NCBI GenBank assembly: GCA_965223835.1
Contig: CBDCXQ010000001.1
Location: 4,278,001-4,342,000, forward strand
Source of the DNA: CAVYXZ01 sp965223835
Lineage (GTDB): Bacteria; Chloroflexota; Anaerolineae; Aggregatilineales; Phototrophicaceae
DNA length: 64,000 nt
Direction: 5' to 3'
The notes below the pieces were generated by a model. It did not search any database. It was not told where the DNA came from and saw only the letters and a list, made by a program, of their open reading frames with translations. Numbering within the stretch: position 1 is the first letter of the stretch; each line of letters begins with the position of its first letter. The translations under genes and the position numbers were made by a program. This document shows, in pieces, positions 7,821-17,405 of the stretch.

Positions 7821-9200
7821 ATGACTCGTGAACATGTGAGCTTAACGATTTACAACGAAGGGAGTTCGCTGGTCCGTGAACGCCGCCGTGTCGAACTTAA
7901 CGCTGGAATTAATACGCTGGACATCACCGATGTTGCCTCACAGATTGATGCCACCTCGGTTACTCTACAAGCCGATGGTGTATCCGTACTGGAACAGAAC
8001 TACCTTTACGATATGGTTGGCGGAGATGCGCTATTACAACGTTATATGGAAAAGACGATAGAGATCACTACTGAAGATGGTTCGCAGTTCACTGGCGAAC
8101 TCCTAAGCACGGAAGAGCCTAAGACTACTTATAGCAACCCTAGCACTACTGACATTATTCTGCGCCTTGAAAGTGGACAGATTTTTTATGCCAGTCTGGA
8201 CAAAATCCGCGACATTCGTTTTCCGGCCTTGCCCGGTGGCCTAATGACTCGGCCTACACTCCGCTGGTTACTACATAGCGACGATGTTGGTGAAAAAACA
8301 CTCGAATTAACCTATCTTACTCGTGGCCTCCGTTGGACTGCCGACTATAATTTGTTGTTGGCGAGAGATAATAGCAATTTTGACCTGAACGGCTGGGTCA
8401 CACTCACTAATAACAGCGGCGCATCATTCGATGAAGCTCAAGTGAAGCTCATTGCCGGTAAACTTCATCAAATACGTCCAAGAGAAAGGGTTAGCCCTGG
8501 TGGACAGCATGTTCAGAGAACTCGGTTGTTCGATCCCCCTGTTGAACAACGAGAATTGTTTGAATATCAGCTTTATGAAATCAAACGTGCAACTACGCTC
8601 GTCCAGAATAAAACTAAGCAAGTTGAATTCATACGTCAACCCGATATACCTTGCAATATTTTCTATCTCTACTACCCATTGACGGGATGGAAAGATCTAT
8701 ATCATCGTGTTTTCGAGACGCGCAGTGACAGTACAGGTGTCAATAGATTAATCACAACCTGGCTGCATTTTTCTACTGGCGGCGAGAACGGCCTTGGTGA
8801 AGACTTACCTGCTGGACAACTGCGAGTCTACCAGGAAGATATAGATGGGGCAGCGCTATTGATTGGCGAAAACCGAATCGATCATACACCCAAAGGTGAA
8901 TTTGTGGAGTTCGAACTCGGTGCTGCCTTTGACCTTGTGGGAGAGCGTATTCAAACTGATTTTCAACAGCCGGAAGAAAATGTTATCAGTGAAAGCTACC
9001 AGATCAAGCTACGTAATCGCAAAGATACTGAAACCGTAGAAATCCGAGTGCGTGAGACGCTATTTCGCTGGCGTGAGTGGACCATTATCGAACATTCCGA
9101 CGACTTCACAAAAGTTGATGCAGCGCATATTGAGTTTCGTGTGCCAGTTACACCCAATGAGGAGCGCGTGATAACCTACACGGTCCACTATCGTTGGTAG
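7821..9200 (+). CDS. DUF4139 domain protein
   Basis: A 459-residue protein with the DUF4139 pattern: N-terminal beta-rich segment (MTREHVSLTIYNEGSSLVRERR), the central PTLRWLLHSD ... LELTYLTRGLRWTADYNLLL block, WVTLTNNSGASFDEAQVKLIAG, and the C-terminal DFTKVDAAHIEFRVPVTPNEERVITYTVHYRW. The family includes eukaryotic and bacterial proteins of unknown function. No signal peptide is seen. Base composition is visibly richer in A and T than the neighbours, and codon choice differs, which suggests acquisition by transfer. GGAGAG before the ATG supports the start. It begins the rearranged region. Confidence 0.8.
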   Translation: MTREHVSLTIYNEGSSLVRERRRVELNAGINTLDITDVASQIDATSVTLQADGVSVLEQNYLYDMVGGDALLQRYMEKTIEITTEDGSQFTGELLSTEEPKTTYSNPSTTDIILRLESGQIFYASLDKIRDIRFPALPGGLMTRPTLRWLLHSDDVGEKTLELTYLTRGLRWTADYNLLLARDNSNFDLNGWVTLTNNSGASFDEAQVKLIAGKLHQIRPRERVSPGGQHVQRTRLFDPPVEQRELFEYQLYEIKRATTLVQNKTKQVEFIRQPDIPCNIFYLYYPLTGWKDLYHRVFETRSDSTGVNRLITTWLHFSTGGENGLGEDLPAGQLRVYQEDIDGAALLIGENRIDHTPKGEFVEFELGAAFDLVGERIQTDFQQPEENVISESYQIKLRNRKDTETVEIRVRETLFRWREWTIIEHSDDFTKVDAAHIEFRVPVTPNEERVITYTVHYRW

Positions 9201-9329
9201 AGATATTGGTAGCCGACAGATATTAATCATCATCTAGATAACACCTTACGAGTGATGCAATCATCAGTTGACTGATTAGAAATTTTGTTCTATATTCAGG
9301 GCACACACCCACTGGATGATGAGGTCAAC

Positions 9330-9905
9330 ATGATCGCCACCCGGATCGAGATTCCTGGTTTGCACTATGTCACAGCTTATCTGGATGTTGATGAGCAGGC
9401 GCGGTTGTTGGAAATTATCGACCAGCAGCCCTGGTCTACGGAACTGAAGCGGCGGGTGCAGCATTATGGCTATCGTTATGATTATAAAAAACGTGCGGTT
9501 GATGTAACCGACTACCTGGGGCCGCTACCCCGCTGGCTAACGGCGCTGACCGAACAGATGCAACGCGCGGGTTGGATTGACGACCTGCCCGATCAAGCGA
9601 TTATTAACGAGTATATACCCGGCCAGGGCATCGCCAGCCACGTTGATTGCATCCCCTGCTTTGGCGATACGATTATCTCGCTCAGTCTGGGGTCGCCGTG
9701 CGTGCTGGTCTTCAGCAGCCTCATGACCGCCGTCCAAGCGCAACTCATGGTCGAGCCGGGCAGCCTGATCGTCATGCAGGGGGAAGCCCGGCACCGCTGG
9801 CGGCATGGCATCCCCGCCCGCAAAACTGATGTCTACGACGGTCAGGTTTCCAAGCGAGGCCGCCGCGTTTCCGTGACGTTTCGGCAAGTTATTATTCACA
9901 ATTAG
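9330..9905 (+). CDS. AlkB-like 2-oxoglutarate/Fe(II) dioxygenase
   Basis: A 191-residue protein of the AlkB type, which removes alkyl groups from nucleic-acid bases using Fe(II) and 2-oxoglutarate. The signature NEYIPGQGIASHVD supplies the His and Asp iron ligands, ISLSLGSPCVLVF follows, the second His is in ARHRWRHGI, and the C-terminal RRVSVTFR supplies the 2-oxoglutarate-binding arginines. ATG 9330 follows GATGAGG; a TTG 45 bp upstream has no ribosome site. Its last 165 bp are duplicated at 14101-14265. Confidence 0.92.
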   Translation: MIATRIEIPGLHYVTAYLDVDEQARLLEIIDQQPWSTELKRRVQHYGYRYDYKKRAVDVTDYLGPLPRWLTALTEQMQRAGWIDDLPDQAIINEYIPGQGIASHVDCIPCFGDTIISLSLGSPCVLVFSSLMTAVQAQLMVEPGSLIVMQGEARHRWRHGIPARKTDVYDGQVSKRGRRVSVTFRQVIIHN

Positions 9906-10133
9906 CTGCCATACTAAACGTGTGATTAGAGTCTATTGCGGCGTACATAATCGCAATGGACAGTATCTGAGTTGCGCAGCCCACAAGTTCTTTAACTACG
10001 GTTGTCCCGACCCTTTTCCTACAATCTACAACCAAGTAAAATATCGTCAAGTTCAGTCGGTGCCGACGTAAATCAAGTGACTGTCAGTTCTTGCTCAAGA
10101 AGTCGCACTCTCTATACTAAGGAGTCAATCAAA
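9906..10133. other. Intergenic region after alkB
   Basis: No gene is supported in these 228 bp. The end contains AAGGAGT, the ribosome site of the following small membrane-protein gene. No terminator hairpin was found after the AlkB-like gene. Confidence 0.4.
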
Positions 10134-10439
10134 ATGGATGTTGCTGGTTTTGTTGGTGCAGTTATTGGTGCACTGATTTTTGGTCTTATTATTTGGATCA
10201 TAGGCAAGCTCAATTTAGGGATTCAACTAAAGAACTACTGGTGGGCAGTCACCCTCGGGATTCTCATCTCCGCATTTACCAATTTTCTTCACGTCCTCGT
10301 ACCAGATACCAATGCGATCATCAGTGGCATTCTCGGAATAGTTGTGACTGCCCTGGTCATAACCGTTAGCGCCAACCGTCTAAAGGGCATCCAGTCGAGA
10401 GGATTTGCTGGTGCTCTAGTCGCTGCAATTTCGATCTGA
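10134..10439 (+). pseudogene. Holin-like small membrane protein, 5' part, interrupted by an IS
   Basis: The ORF MDVAGFVGAVIGALIFGLII has at least three hydrophobic segments and resembles phage-holin-family (DUF360-like) membrane proteins. AAGGAGT precedes the ATG. After codon 101 (ATC) the IS3-family element begins, and its first bases TGA act at once as a stop codon. Removing the element and one ATC copy restores the frame into GVVQLIIVVLAQQVP and a stop at 11746, giving an intact 116-residue ancestor. The truncated 101-residue protein lacks most of its last hydrophobic segment. The family assignment is tentative; the interruption is directly visible. Confidence 0.65.
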
Positions 10440-10502
10440 GCTTGCCCCCAAGTAGTGGAGTAAACGGGTGTCCGATATACTCGACAAAAGGGAGCGTTAG
10501 AA

Positions 10503-10799
10503 ATGGCCGTGAAGAAACGGAAATACGAGGTAGCTTTCAAGCAGGAAGCCTTGCGCTTGCTGGCGATCAGCGGCAAGAGTGTGCGCCAGATCGAAGACGA
10601 ACTGGGGATCACACCCGGCTTGCTGAACAAGTGGAAACAGCGGTATCAGTTGCATCCCACGACTGGGGAAGTTCAACCGAGTGAGCAGCACGATCTGGAA
10701 GCCGAAAACCGACGCTTACGGCGTGAGCTGGCCCTGGTGCAAGCCGAGCGCGACTTACTAAAAAAGGCCGTGAAGCTGTTCGCGGCGGATGTGCCATGA
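10503..10799 (+). CDS. IS3-family transposase OrfA
   Basis: A 98-residue DNA-binding subunit with a helix-turn-helix (YEVAFKQEALRLLAISGKSVRQIEDELGI is the start of HTH_Tnp_1) and a C-terminal leucine-zipper-like helix (LEAENRRLRRELALVQAERDLLKKAVKLF). The heptamer A AAA AAG at 10760-10766 lies in this frame near the end. A -1 shift there enters the orfB frame, which is open at that point, so an OrfAB fusion transposase can be made. The orfA stop also overlaps the orfB ATG (ATGA). Confidence 0.93.
   Translation: MAVKKRKYEVAFKQEALRLLAISGKSVRQIEDELGITPGLLNKWKQRYQLHPTTGEVQPSEQHDLEAENRRLRRELALVQAERDLLKKAVKLFAADVP
10760..10766 (+). promoter_or_regulatory. Programmed -1 frameshift heptamer
   Basis: The A AAA AAG slippery sequence is in the correct phase for orfA, and the -1 frame is open through to the orfB start. 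In IS3-family elements this signal produces the OrfAB transposase. Confidence 0.7.
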
Positions 10800-11689
10800 G
10801 CTATGCACTCATCCAAGCCGAACGTGGGGTGCTGCCGGTCGAACGGGCTTGTCGTTCACTCAAGGTCTCGGCCAGCGGCTACTATGCCTGGCAGAAACGA
10901 CAGGGGCAACCGCCAGCATCAAGCGACGAAGCCCAATTGGTGGCACAAATCATCCACATCTTTGAGGAAAGTCGCGGGACCTATGGCAGCCCACGGATAA
11001 CAGCGGCCTTGCGCCAGCGCGGGAGCATATGTAACCGCAAACGGGTCGCGCGGTTGATGCGGTTGCATCACCTGGTCGCCAAGCACCACCGTCGCCGTCG
11101 GGTCAAGACGACTAATAGTCGTCATGGTCTGCCCATCGCCCCCAACCATCTCAACCGCCAATTCAGCGCCGAACGACCGAATGAAAAATGGGTCGCCGAC
11201 ATCACCTACATTGATACCCGTGAAGGCTGGTTGTATCTGGCGCTGGTCTTGGATGTCTTCTCCCGTAAGATTGTCGGCTGGGCAATGGCAACCCATTTGG
11301 AGACGACCCTGGTCGAGCAAGCGCTGCGCATGGCCTTGGCGCAACGGCAGCCCGCCCTGGGGGAACTGCTGCATCATTCTGACCGCGGTGGGCAGTATGC
11401 CAGTTTGGCCTACCAACAATTACTGGCGGCCTATGGCATCACCGTCTCGATGAGCCGCACCGCTGACCCTTACGACAATGCCCTAATGGAAAGCTGCATC
11501 GGCACCCTCAAAACCGAATGTGCCGACCATCGCTTTCCTTCGCGCCACATCGCCCGTTCCGAACTCTTTGCTTATCTGGAAGGCTGGTACAATCGGCGGC
11601 GTTTGCATTCTGCCCTCGGTTACCTCAGCCCTGAGCAGTTTGAACACCTATTTTACGAGGACAAACTTTCTCTCCACTCTGAGGGGTAA
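10796..11689 (+). CDS. IS3-family transposase OrfB (DDE integrase core)
   Basis: A 297-residue catalytic subunit with an HTH_21-like region (SRGTYGSPRITAALRQRG) and the rve integrase core. The DDE residues are visible: Asp in KWVADITYID, Asp in LLHHSDRGGQYAS, Glu in DNALMESCIGTLKTE. The C-terminal WYNRRRLHSALGYLSPEQFE is typical of IS3 elements. No stop or frameshift damages the gene, so the element may be active. It is expressed as OrfB or as the OrfAB fusion. Confidence 0.95.
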   Translation: MSYALIQAERGVLPVERACRSLKVSASGYYAWQKRQGQPPASSDEAQLVAQIIHIFEESRGTYGSPRITAALRQRGSICNRKRVARLMRLHHLVAKHHRRRRVKTTNSRHGLPIAPNHLNRQFSAERPNEKWVADITYIDTREGWLYLALVLDVFSRKIVGWAMATHLETTLVEQALRMALAQRQPALGELLHHSDRGGQYASLAYQQLLAAYGITVSMSRTADPYDNALMESCIGTLKTECADHRFPSRHIARSELFAYLEGWYNRRRLHSALGYLSPEQFEHLFYEDKLSLHSEG

Positions 11690-11698
11690 AGCTCAATC

Positions 11699-11746
11699 GG
11701 CGTTGTACAACTAATAATTGTTGTTTTAGCTCAACAAGTTCCGTGA
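11699..11746 (+). pseudogene. Holin-like membrane protein, 3' remnant after the IS
   Basis: Directly after the right-hand ATC target copy, 15 codons (GVVQLIIVVLAQQVP) and a TGA continue the frame of the interrupted gene at 10134-10436. The hydrophobic residues complete the last membrane segment of the ancestral protein. Confidence 0.6.
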
Positions 11747-11797
11747 GAAACACTATACTTCACCACAATATATAATGGCTACCCATGAGGAGACGCA

Positions 11798-13749
11798 ATG
11801 AGATTGCCCTATGCTGTCTTGTTAGTGCTGGTGTATCCTATGATTTCACAAGTATGGGCACAGGACGTATCCTCTTCTACACAATCAATTCGCTGCCCCG
11901 AGAATGTCGCTCAATCGGTCACCGAGATCGAAGGACAGACGCTAGAGTGCGGAATCGTTTCTATTCCAGCCAACTACGATGAGCCTAACGGCATCCAAAT
12001 TGATCTCATGTATGGGATATTGCGGTCTACCAGTTTGTCCCCTGCATCCGACCCCATCATTTACCTGCATGGTGGACCGGGTGGTGGCGAACTTGGAAGT
12101 CTAACGAATGCACTTGCCAAACGCCTGTCAACCTTGCGTGAGCGACGCGACATCATTGTGTTTGATCAGCGTGGTGCAGCCTTTTCTCCCGGTGAAATCG
12201 AATGTAACGACGTCTTTGCCGCTAATCGCGACGATGCCTTCGAAGCAGCCCCGCAAATCGCGGCAGAATCTGGCATGAGCGTGGTAACCGCTGCCAGCGA
12301 ATACCTTATTCCCCTATGTGCGGAGCATCTCAACATTCTGGACGTTGACCTATCCCAATACAATACGATCAATAATGCCCGCGATGTTGCCAGCCTCGCC
12401 CAGGCATTGGGACTGACCACCTACAATATTTATGGGCACTCGTACGGTACGCGTCTGGGTTTAGAAGTCATTCGCCAAAATCCACCGGGGCTACGGGCGG
12501 TACTTTTAGACTCTGTGCTGCCAACTGAGGTGGCGTGGCGGGAACGTTTGCCAGAAACCAATGAAGAAGCGTTCCTGGGAATTTACAGTATGTGCCTTGA
12601 AGACCCGGCCTGTGCTGAGGCGTATCCTGACCTGGTGGGTACGCTCAACAGCGTGTTTGACCAGTTGACTGACCAACCGATTTTGCTGGATGACGGCACG
12701 CAAATTACCGGCGGTGATCTGGAACGACTCATTCTCAACGCCGCAAACCAGGCCGGGGCACAATGGCGTGTACGCTACCTACCCCGGATGATCCACGATT
12801 TGGCGCAGGGTGATACTGAGGTTTACACAGGTCTGTTTTTTCAGACCTATTCAGTGACAGAACTAGCGCCGCCGCCAGATTTCCGTATCCCCGATTTGAC
12901 ATTCGATGCGATCTTATTGCTCAATCGGGCCAACGGCCTTTCCAGGCAGGCCGATGATCTAGATGAAGCCGCGTTGGCGCTGGCAAATCAGGCGCTGGCT
13001 GTAAATGAAAGTGAAGATACGTCACCCGCCGCCGTGTTCTTACGCACCCTTGAGCAGCTTGAGACAACACCTTTCAGCACCACCCTGGACGACGGTATGC
13101 CATTGATCGGATTGGGCTACCGTTGCACCCGGCTGACAAAGAAGTTTTGGCTGAGTTTATCACTCAACATTTTGTGGGTATCGACATGGAAATTCTTCTG
13201 TCTCTAGTAGAGAACCTGGCATCAGCAGATATTGAAGAAATTTATCGTAGTCTTCGCAACGAAGACCGCTTCAATAACCGTTTTCAGGAATTGGCCTTTA
13301 CCCTGCGACTGTTTAACTGTAATGACTCGGTTCCCTTTAACAGTGCCAATGTGGCGCGTGCGAACATTAATACGTATCAGATACCCGGACTTACTGAGCG
13401 TGAAGGGCGCATGATGGCCTATGAGTTAAGTCGCTGCGATGGTTTCCCAACTAACAGTGTTCCGACGAGCTTCCACGAGCCGGTCACAGGTGATGGTTCG
13501 ATACCGGTGATGGTGTTCACGGGCACAAATGATATTCAAACAGCGACTTCATGGGCCGAACAGGCTGCGAATAATCTAATTGGTTCGCAGTTTGTGCGTT
13601 TCCCAAACACGGGTCATGGGGCCACCCAATTCTCACAGTGCGCGAAGGACATCGCTGCAGCGTTTTTCGATAATCCCTTAGCCGAAGTTAACGGGGACTG
13701 CATTGCCGGACTGGTACCGCAATTTGTGCTCCCTGAAGATCCCCTGTAG
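11798..13749 (+). pseudogene. Secreted alpha/beta hydrolase (TAP-type aminopeptidase family), frameshifted
   Basis: The 5' frame (11798-13207) starts after GAGGAG with a signal peptide (MRLPYAVLLVLVYPMISQVWA), then the oxyanion block YLHGGPGGGELG, VFDQRG and the nucleophile loop IYGHSYGTRLGLE. The 3' frame (to 13749) holds the rest of the fold: IPVMVFTGTNDIQTA with the acid and FPNTGHGATQF with the His, the TAP-like C-terminal domain. The frames overlap at about 13105-13130 and are offset by one base. Read together they give one protein of about 650 residues. A single indel in the genome or the assembly separates them. Related enzymes cleave N-terminal peptides outside the cell. Confidence 0.82.
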
Positions 13750-13895
13750 ATGATGCTCGAAGTAATCAGAACATCAGTTACTGACGTGGTGTCTACATAA
13801 CAGTGAGCCTTATTTGGGCGAATAACTTATCCAGGACTTACATTGATTGACACTCCATAAGCTGGATTGCTCTGATCCTGCATTTTGTTCTGGAA

Positions 13896-14100
13896 CCAAT
13901 CTCTCAGATGGTCTTAACGGCGGCTGCGCCCCGACCATGCGATAATTGAGATGGGTCACAATACCCCGCATGATGGGGGTTATTGAAATCTTGCATTCCC
14001 TTACAATAAATCACAAGTCTTCGTCAAGCAAAATTGAGAACTCGATGACCGAAGTACAGGACCTCACCAAAGATTTTGACGATTTTCGCGCCGTTGACTA
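13896..14100 (+). pseudogene. Duplicated promoter and first codons of the ABC ATPase gene
   Basis: These 205 bp match 17406-17610 with roughly 15 differences, including a small indel. They contain the upstream region and about 18 codons of the ABC gene (MTEVQDLTKDFDDFRAVD), then stop matching. The next base begins a copy of the AlkB 3' end. The fragment cannot encode a working ATPase. Confidence 0.85.
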
Positions 14101-14265
14101 CAACTCCTGGTCGAGCCGGGCAGCCTGATCGTCATGCAGGGGGAAGCCCGGCACCGCTGGCGGCATGGCATCCCCGCCCGCAAAACTGATGTCTACGACG
14201 GTCAGGTTTCCAAGCAAGGCCGCCGCGTCTCGGTGACGTTCCGGCAACTTGTTTTGCATCGTTAA
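14101..14265 (+). pseudogene. Duplicated 3' end of the AlkB-like gene
   Basis: This stretch matches 9741-9905 closely up to the last few codons. It encodes the C-terminal third of AlkB (the EPGSLIVMQGEARHRWRHGI region through RRVSVTFR and on to LVLHR and TAA) without any start or iron-binding HVD. It directly abuts the ABC fragment. Most changes relative to the full gene are synonymous outside the final codons. Confidence 0.88.
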
Positions 14266-14322
14266 ATCTGCTGGGTTACTTTATTATATAGGATGGTTTG
14301 ATCCTAATTACGGTAGGTGCTG

Positions 14323-14472
14323 ATGGAAATTGAAGTTGACAGCGCGTCTACTCTCGTCCAAGCCTTAAATAAAGCACAGGAACATCTTCAAGAGCCGTAT
14401 ATTATTAATTTGATTGGCTCTGACAAAGATTATGGGTTGGCAGACAGGATTGAAGAGAATACTGATTTAAGG
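14323..14472 (+). pseudogene. Beta-helix/DUF6183-like gene, 5' part before the IS
   Basis: The ORF MEIEVDSASTLVQALNKAQ opens at 14323 and runs to D-L-R at about 14472, where the IS982-like element starts. The frame then ends by chance at TAA 14485 inside the element end. The segment is typical of the N-terminus of choice-of-anchor/beta-helix proteins. Joined to the right flank it reads NTDL-GFPVIYGDVTINGN, a standard first coil of such repeats, so both parts belong to one gene. Confidence 0.6.
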
Positions 14473-15578
14473 CTTGTCCGGTATTAAATAATGAGCGTCG
14501 CCAAAGCACCATCGGGCCGTCCTAATAAGCGATTGAAATAGCAACCGAGATTATACGCTGCCATTTTGGCGGCAAGTCGCGTAATTTTGCCCCAGTCACT
14601 ATGCGCGCGGAGTTGTTTTAAGCCAAACACCTCAACCAGGCGCGACAAGACCGTTTCAATGATTTGGCGATGACTTGAGAGCCATCTCATAGCAGCGCGA
14701 TCCCACCGTTGCCCCGCATTGGCGGGTGGCGCAGCCATAACTGTCATCTGATATTCATGCTGCCAGTGAGTTACCCAACGTTCACCATTAAACCCTTGAT
14801 CGGCCAGGTAGGGTAACGCACGATGATATCCAGCACAGATTGCCGGGCTGAAACTATGAATAGTGGGAATCAACGTCTGTTTATAACGTCTTGAATCGGC
14901 TTGCTCCGGGCCAATGACCTGCATCCGGCTCTGTCTTGTGCTGAGAAAGGCTTCCAGCATCCAGCGATCATCAATGGGAGCCAGTCCCACCAGCCATCCG
15001 GTCACAACTCCCTGCCGGGTGACGCTTAGCAGAAGTTGTTCACCATAAAACCAACCGCCATGGTTGCCACCACGCCCTAACTGACCGCTCAACCAGTGAC
15101 GATCATGACTGGCGGCCTGGGACAAGCTACATAGCGGGAGTCCCGTGCAATCCACACACTCATACAAATCGGCTTCGGTGATTAACCAATCCGCCACCGC
15201 CTGTTGCAACCCCACCAGCGCCGCCCACAACTGCCGTACCCGATGGTTAAACTGACTTTTTTGCAACATCTTTGGAAACCACTGCCGTCCATGTTGTAGC
15301 ATGTACCGCACCACACCGCGTTCTGACTGCCAGGGAACCCCGATACGCCATTGCCCAGCTATCGCTACCGTGAGCACCTCGCTATCGGTCATCTTACATC
15401 CAGGCCCAGCATGACGCTGCATCTGGCTCGCCATTCCGCTGCTATACCAGTCATCAATCAGCACGTATAATGTCGTCATGAAGGTGTCCAAGTCCATTGG
15501 TGCGCTCCTTGTGTGTGAGAGCTTAGGATTGTACCCTCTTGCACACCTTCATCTTTCTCCTTGCAGTACCGGACAACG
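14473..15578 (-). mobile_element. IS982-like insertion sequence
   Basis: The transposase gene is bounded by an inverted repeat with the common core TTGTCCGGTA (14474-14483 and the complement of 15567-15576). The flanks share TTTA(A/G)GG, a possible target duplication with one change, but exact ends are uncertain by several bases. The element lies within the beta-helix gene, whose two halves can be joined in frame. Confidence 0.72.
14484..15497 (-). CDS. DDE transposase, IS982-like
   Basis: A 337-residue transposase with the N-terminal LIDDWYSSGM ... MTDSEVLTVAIAGQW region, Asp in YECVDCTGLPL, GWFYGEQLLLSV, Asp in LADQGFNGE, and the C-terminal RQIIETVLSRLVEVFGLKQLRAHSDWGKITRLAAKMAAYNL, as in IS982 and related IS4-superfamily enzymes. 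AAGGAG precedes ATG 15497. The frame is intact. Family placement is by architecture and could be a neighbouring DDE_Tnp_1 family. Confidence 0.8.
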   Translation of the reverse strand: MDLDTFMTTLYVLIDDWYSSGMASQMQRHAGPGCKMTDSEVLTVAIAGQWRIGVPWQSERGVVRYMLQHGRQWFPKMLQKSQFNHRVRQLWAALVGLQQAVADWLITEADLYECVDCTGLPLCSLSQAASHDRHWLSGQLGRGGNHGGWFYGEQLLLSVTRQGVVTGWLVGLAPIDDRWMLEAFLSTRQSRMQVIGPEQADSRRYKQTLIPTIHSFSPAICAGYHRALPYLADQGFNGERWVTHWQHEYQMTVMAAPPANAGQRWDRAAMRWLSSHRQIIETVLSRLVEVFGLKQLRAHSDWGKITRLAAKMAAYNLGCYFNRLLGRPDGALATLII

Positions 15579-15582
15579 CTCT

Positions 15583-17388
15583 TTAGGGTTTCCCGTCATT
15601 TATGGGGATGTGACGATTAACGGCAATCATCGCACTTTAACCCGAACAGTGTCCATCTACAGGTCGAGTCACTTTGGCTTTAGATTTTTCTCTATTGATG
15701 GACAAAGTCGGTCATCCCTAGCAAAACTCACATTGAATCAAGTGACCTTGTTCAACGGTGGTGCTTCAAATGGCGGTGCAATCCTCAACAATGGATTGCT
15801 GATATTAAACGAGTGTGTGTTTTATGATAATTTCGCAAATAATGGCGGTGCAATCTACAATGGCGATGGCTGTCATACAGTAATTAACGGTTGTGCTTTC
15901 ATTAGAAACTCTTGTTATGAATATGGTTCCGCTATCTATAATTGCGATAATAGTGAGTTACAAATAAACAAAAGTATATTTTTTGAAAATATTACCCCAG
16001 ATAGCTCACAGCCAATTCATCAGCATAAAAACGGACAGATAAAACTCAATGCGTGTGTGGCCTGGGATGGTGAGAATTTTTACGATATTACGAACCCGGA
16101 GAAGCAGATTGTACCCAGTGAAATCGTCGATCTTCAGCTTTTAAACACCACACTCTATCAGGAGTCGCGTTATCGCAGACTCCGGCATGAAGCGCCTGTT
16201 AAGGCTGAGGACTTGTTAAGCGTTTATCAGCACAGGTGGTTTGCCCCGCATGACTGGATTGAGAGGTTTCTTGAAGTAGACAATCATACATTCTTAATGG
16301 ATCTGGCAACTTATGCAAATAAAGAACACTGGAATCTGACCACTTTGCAGAAACCGGCTAAGCAGCTTGCAAAAGACATCATACGGCGCTTAGCATCTGC
16401 ACCGGGTCTCCAGAATCTACTCACACTTCTCAGAATCAGTATTGAAAGTGGCATATACTATTATCATAAAGATCAAGATGAATTAGCAGTCCTGATTGCC
16501 AGCGGTCAAAAACCAGAGACGATTTTGCAGATTTTCGAGTCAATGCTTGGAGAAGAGCTTGTGGAGATTCTTGGATTCGAACCGCGTTTTGGTCAAATGA
16601 CCAGGTTAATAAGTATCCTGTATCGGCTTCAACAAGAATTAGTCATGCGTGGTGTTGATTGCGTTTCGTTACCCTATATGCGCCAATTCTGGGAAAAATA
16701 TAAGAATGAACAGCGGACTCATGGTGTTGGGTTACTGCCATTAAAGTTGCACATCATCGAACGAGAAGTCCATTCTGTAATGTCAACTTATCATCTAGAC
16801 CCTGCAAAAAGTATTTCTGCCGTAGATCATTATTTTTTCCCTCTTGCGGGTGGACCCCGGTTGGAATTTCTGGATGCGGATAGCCCTATAATCAAACTCA
16901 GAAAACGTACTACTCCAAAATTTAGACTGCTTGTCAGCCAAGCAGTCGAGAACTGGACCTTTGAAGTAGCGCTGTATTTAGCTGATGAACCAATCACAAT
17001 TGAAAGTATCACTGAAGACTTTTTATTATCCCTCAACCTTCAATGTCTGAAAGGTATACGCGAGTCACTTGATATACGGTTGCATAGCACAGATCCGATA
17101 GAAGTCTTCACCTTGTTATTCGCTGCTGCATCGACCCACAATACGACATCTGAGGGGCATGGGCATATTCAAGGCCGTTTGCGAGCGTGGCGTTCGCTCT
17201 CAGGATTGGTAGGAGGGAATGCTGAAACATCGTTTGAAGAAGTGGAAAGCTTGGCAAATCAATGTAGTTGGCGGCTTTTCTGGGCGGCAAGCGGTTGGTA
17301 CTATGAGTCATATTATCATCTCGGAATTGTGTGTTTGAGACCTGATGGAATGTCGCTATCTGTTCTGGCTGCGGCAGCCTGGGATTAG
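15583..17388 (+). pseudogene. Beta-helix plus DUF6183-like protein, 3' part after the IS
   Basis: About 600 codons follow the IS. The first 140 residues are parallel beta-helix repeats (LTLNQVTLFNGGASNGGAILNNG, then NGGAIYNGDG and SAIYNCDNSE), the outer-surface fold of many choice-of-anchor proteins. The rest is a helical region of unknown role, ending with GRLRAWRSLSGLVGG ... CSWRLFWAASGWYYESYYHLGI ... LSVLAAAAWD, which resembles the end of DUF6183 proteins. The frame is open back to 15478, but those first codons come from the IS end, so the native start is lost. The DNA is richer in A and T than the core genes. Without the IS it would encode about 650 residues with the 14323 fragment. Confidence 0.65.
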
Positions 17389-17405
17389 CTCATAGTGCAT
17401 CCACG

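Larger units (their letters stand above)
10437..11695 (+). mobile_element. IS3-family insertion sequence, complete, with 3-bp target duplication
   Basis: The element is 1259 bp. Its ends are related inverted repeats: left TGAGCTTGCCCCCAAGTAG, right (reverse complement) TGAGCTTTACCCCTCAGAG. The triplet ATC occurs immediately on both sides (10434-10436 and 11696-11698), a target-site duplication of the size common in IS3 elements. It carries orfA and orfB with a frameshift heptamer and looks intact. It sits inside a holin-like gene. Confidence 0.9.

Noticed and set aside
14484..14487. A complete small gene at 14323-14487 (54 residues)
   Set aside because: Its last codons and stop lie in the IS end. 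The frame is better explained as the 5' half of the interrupted beta-helix gene.
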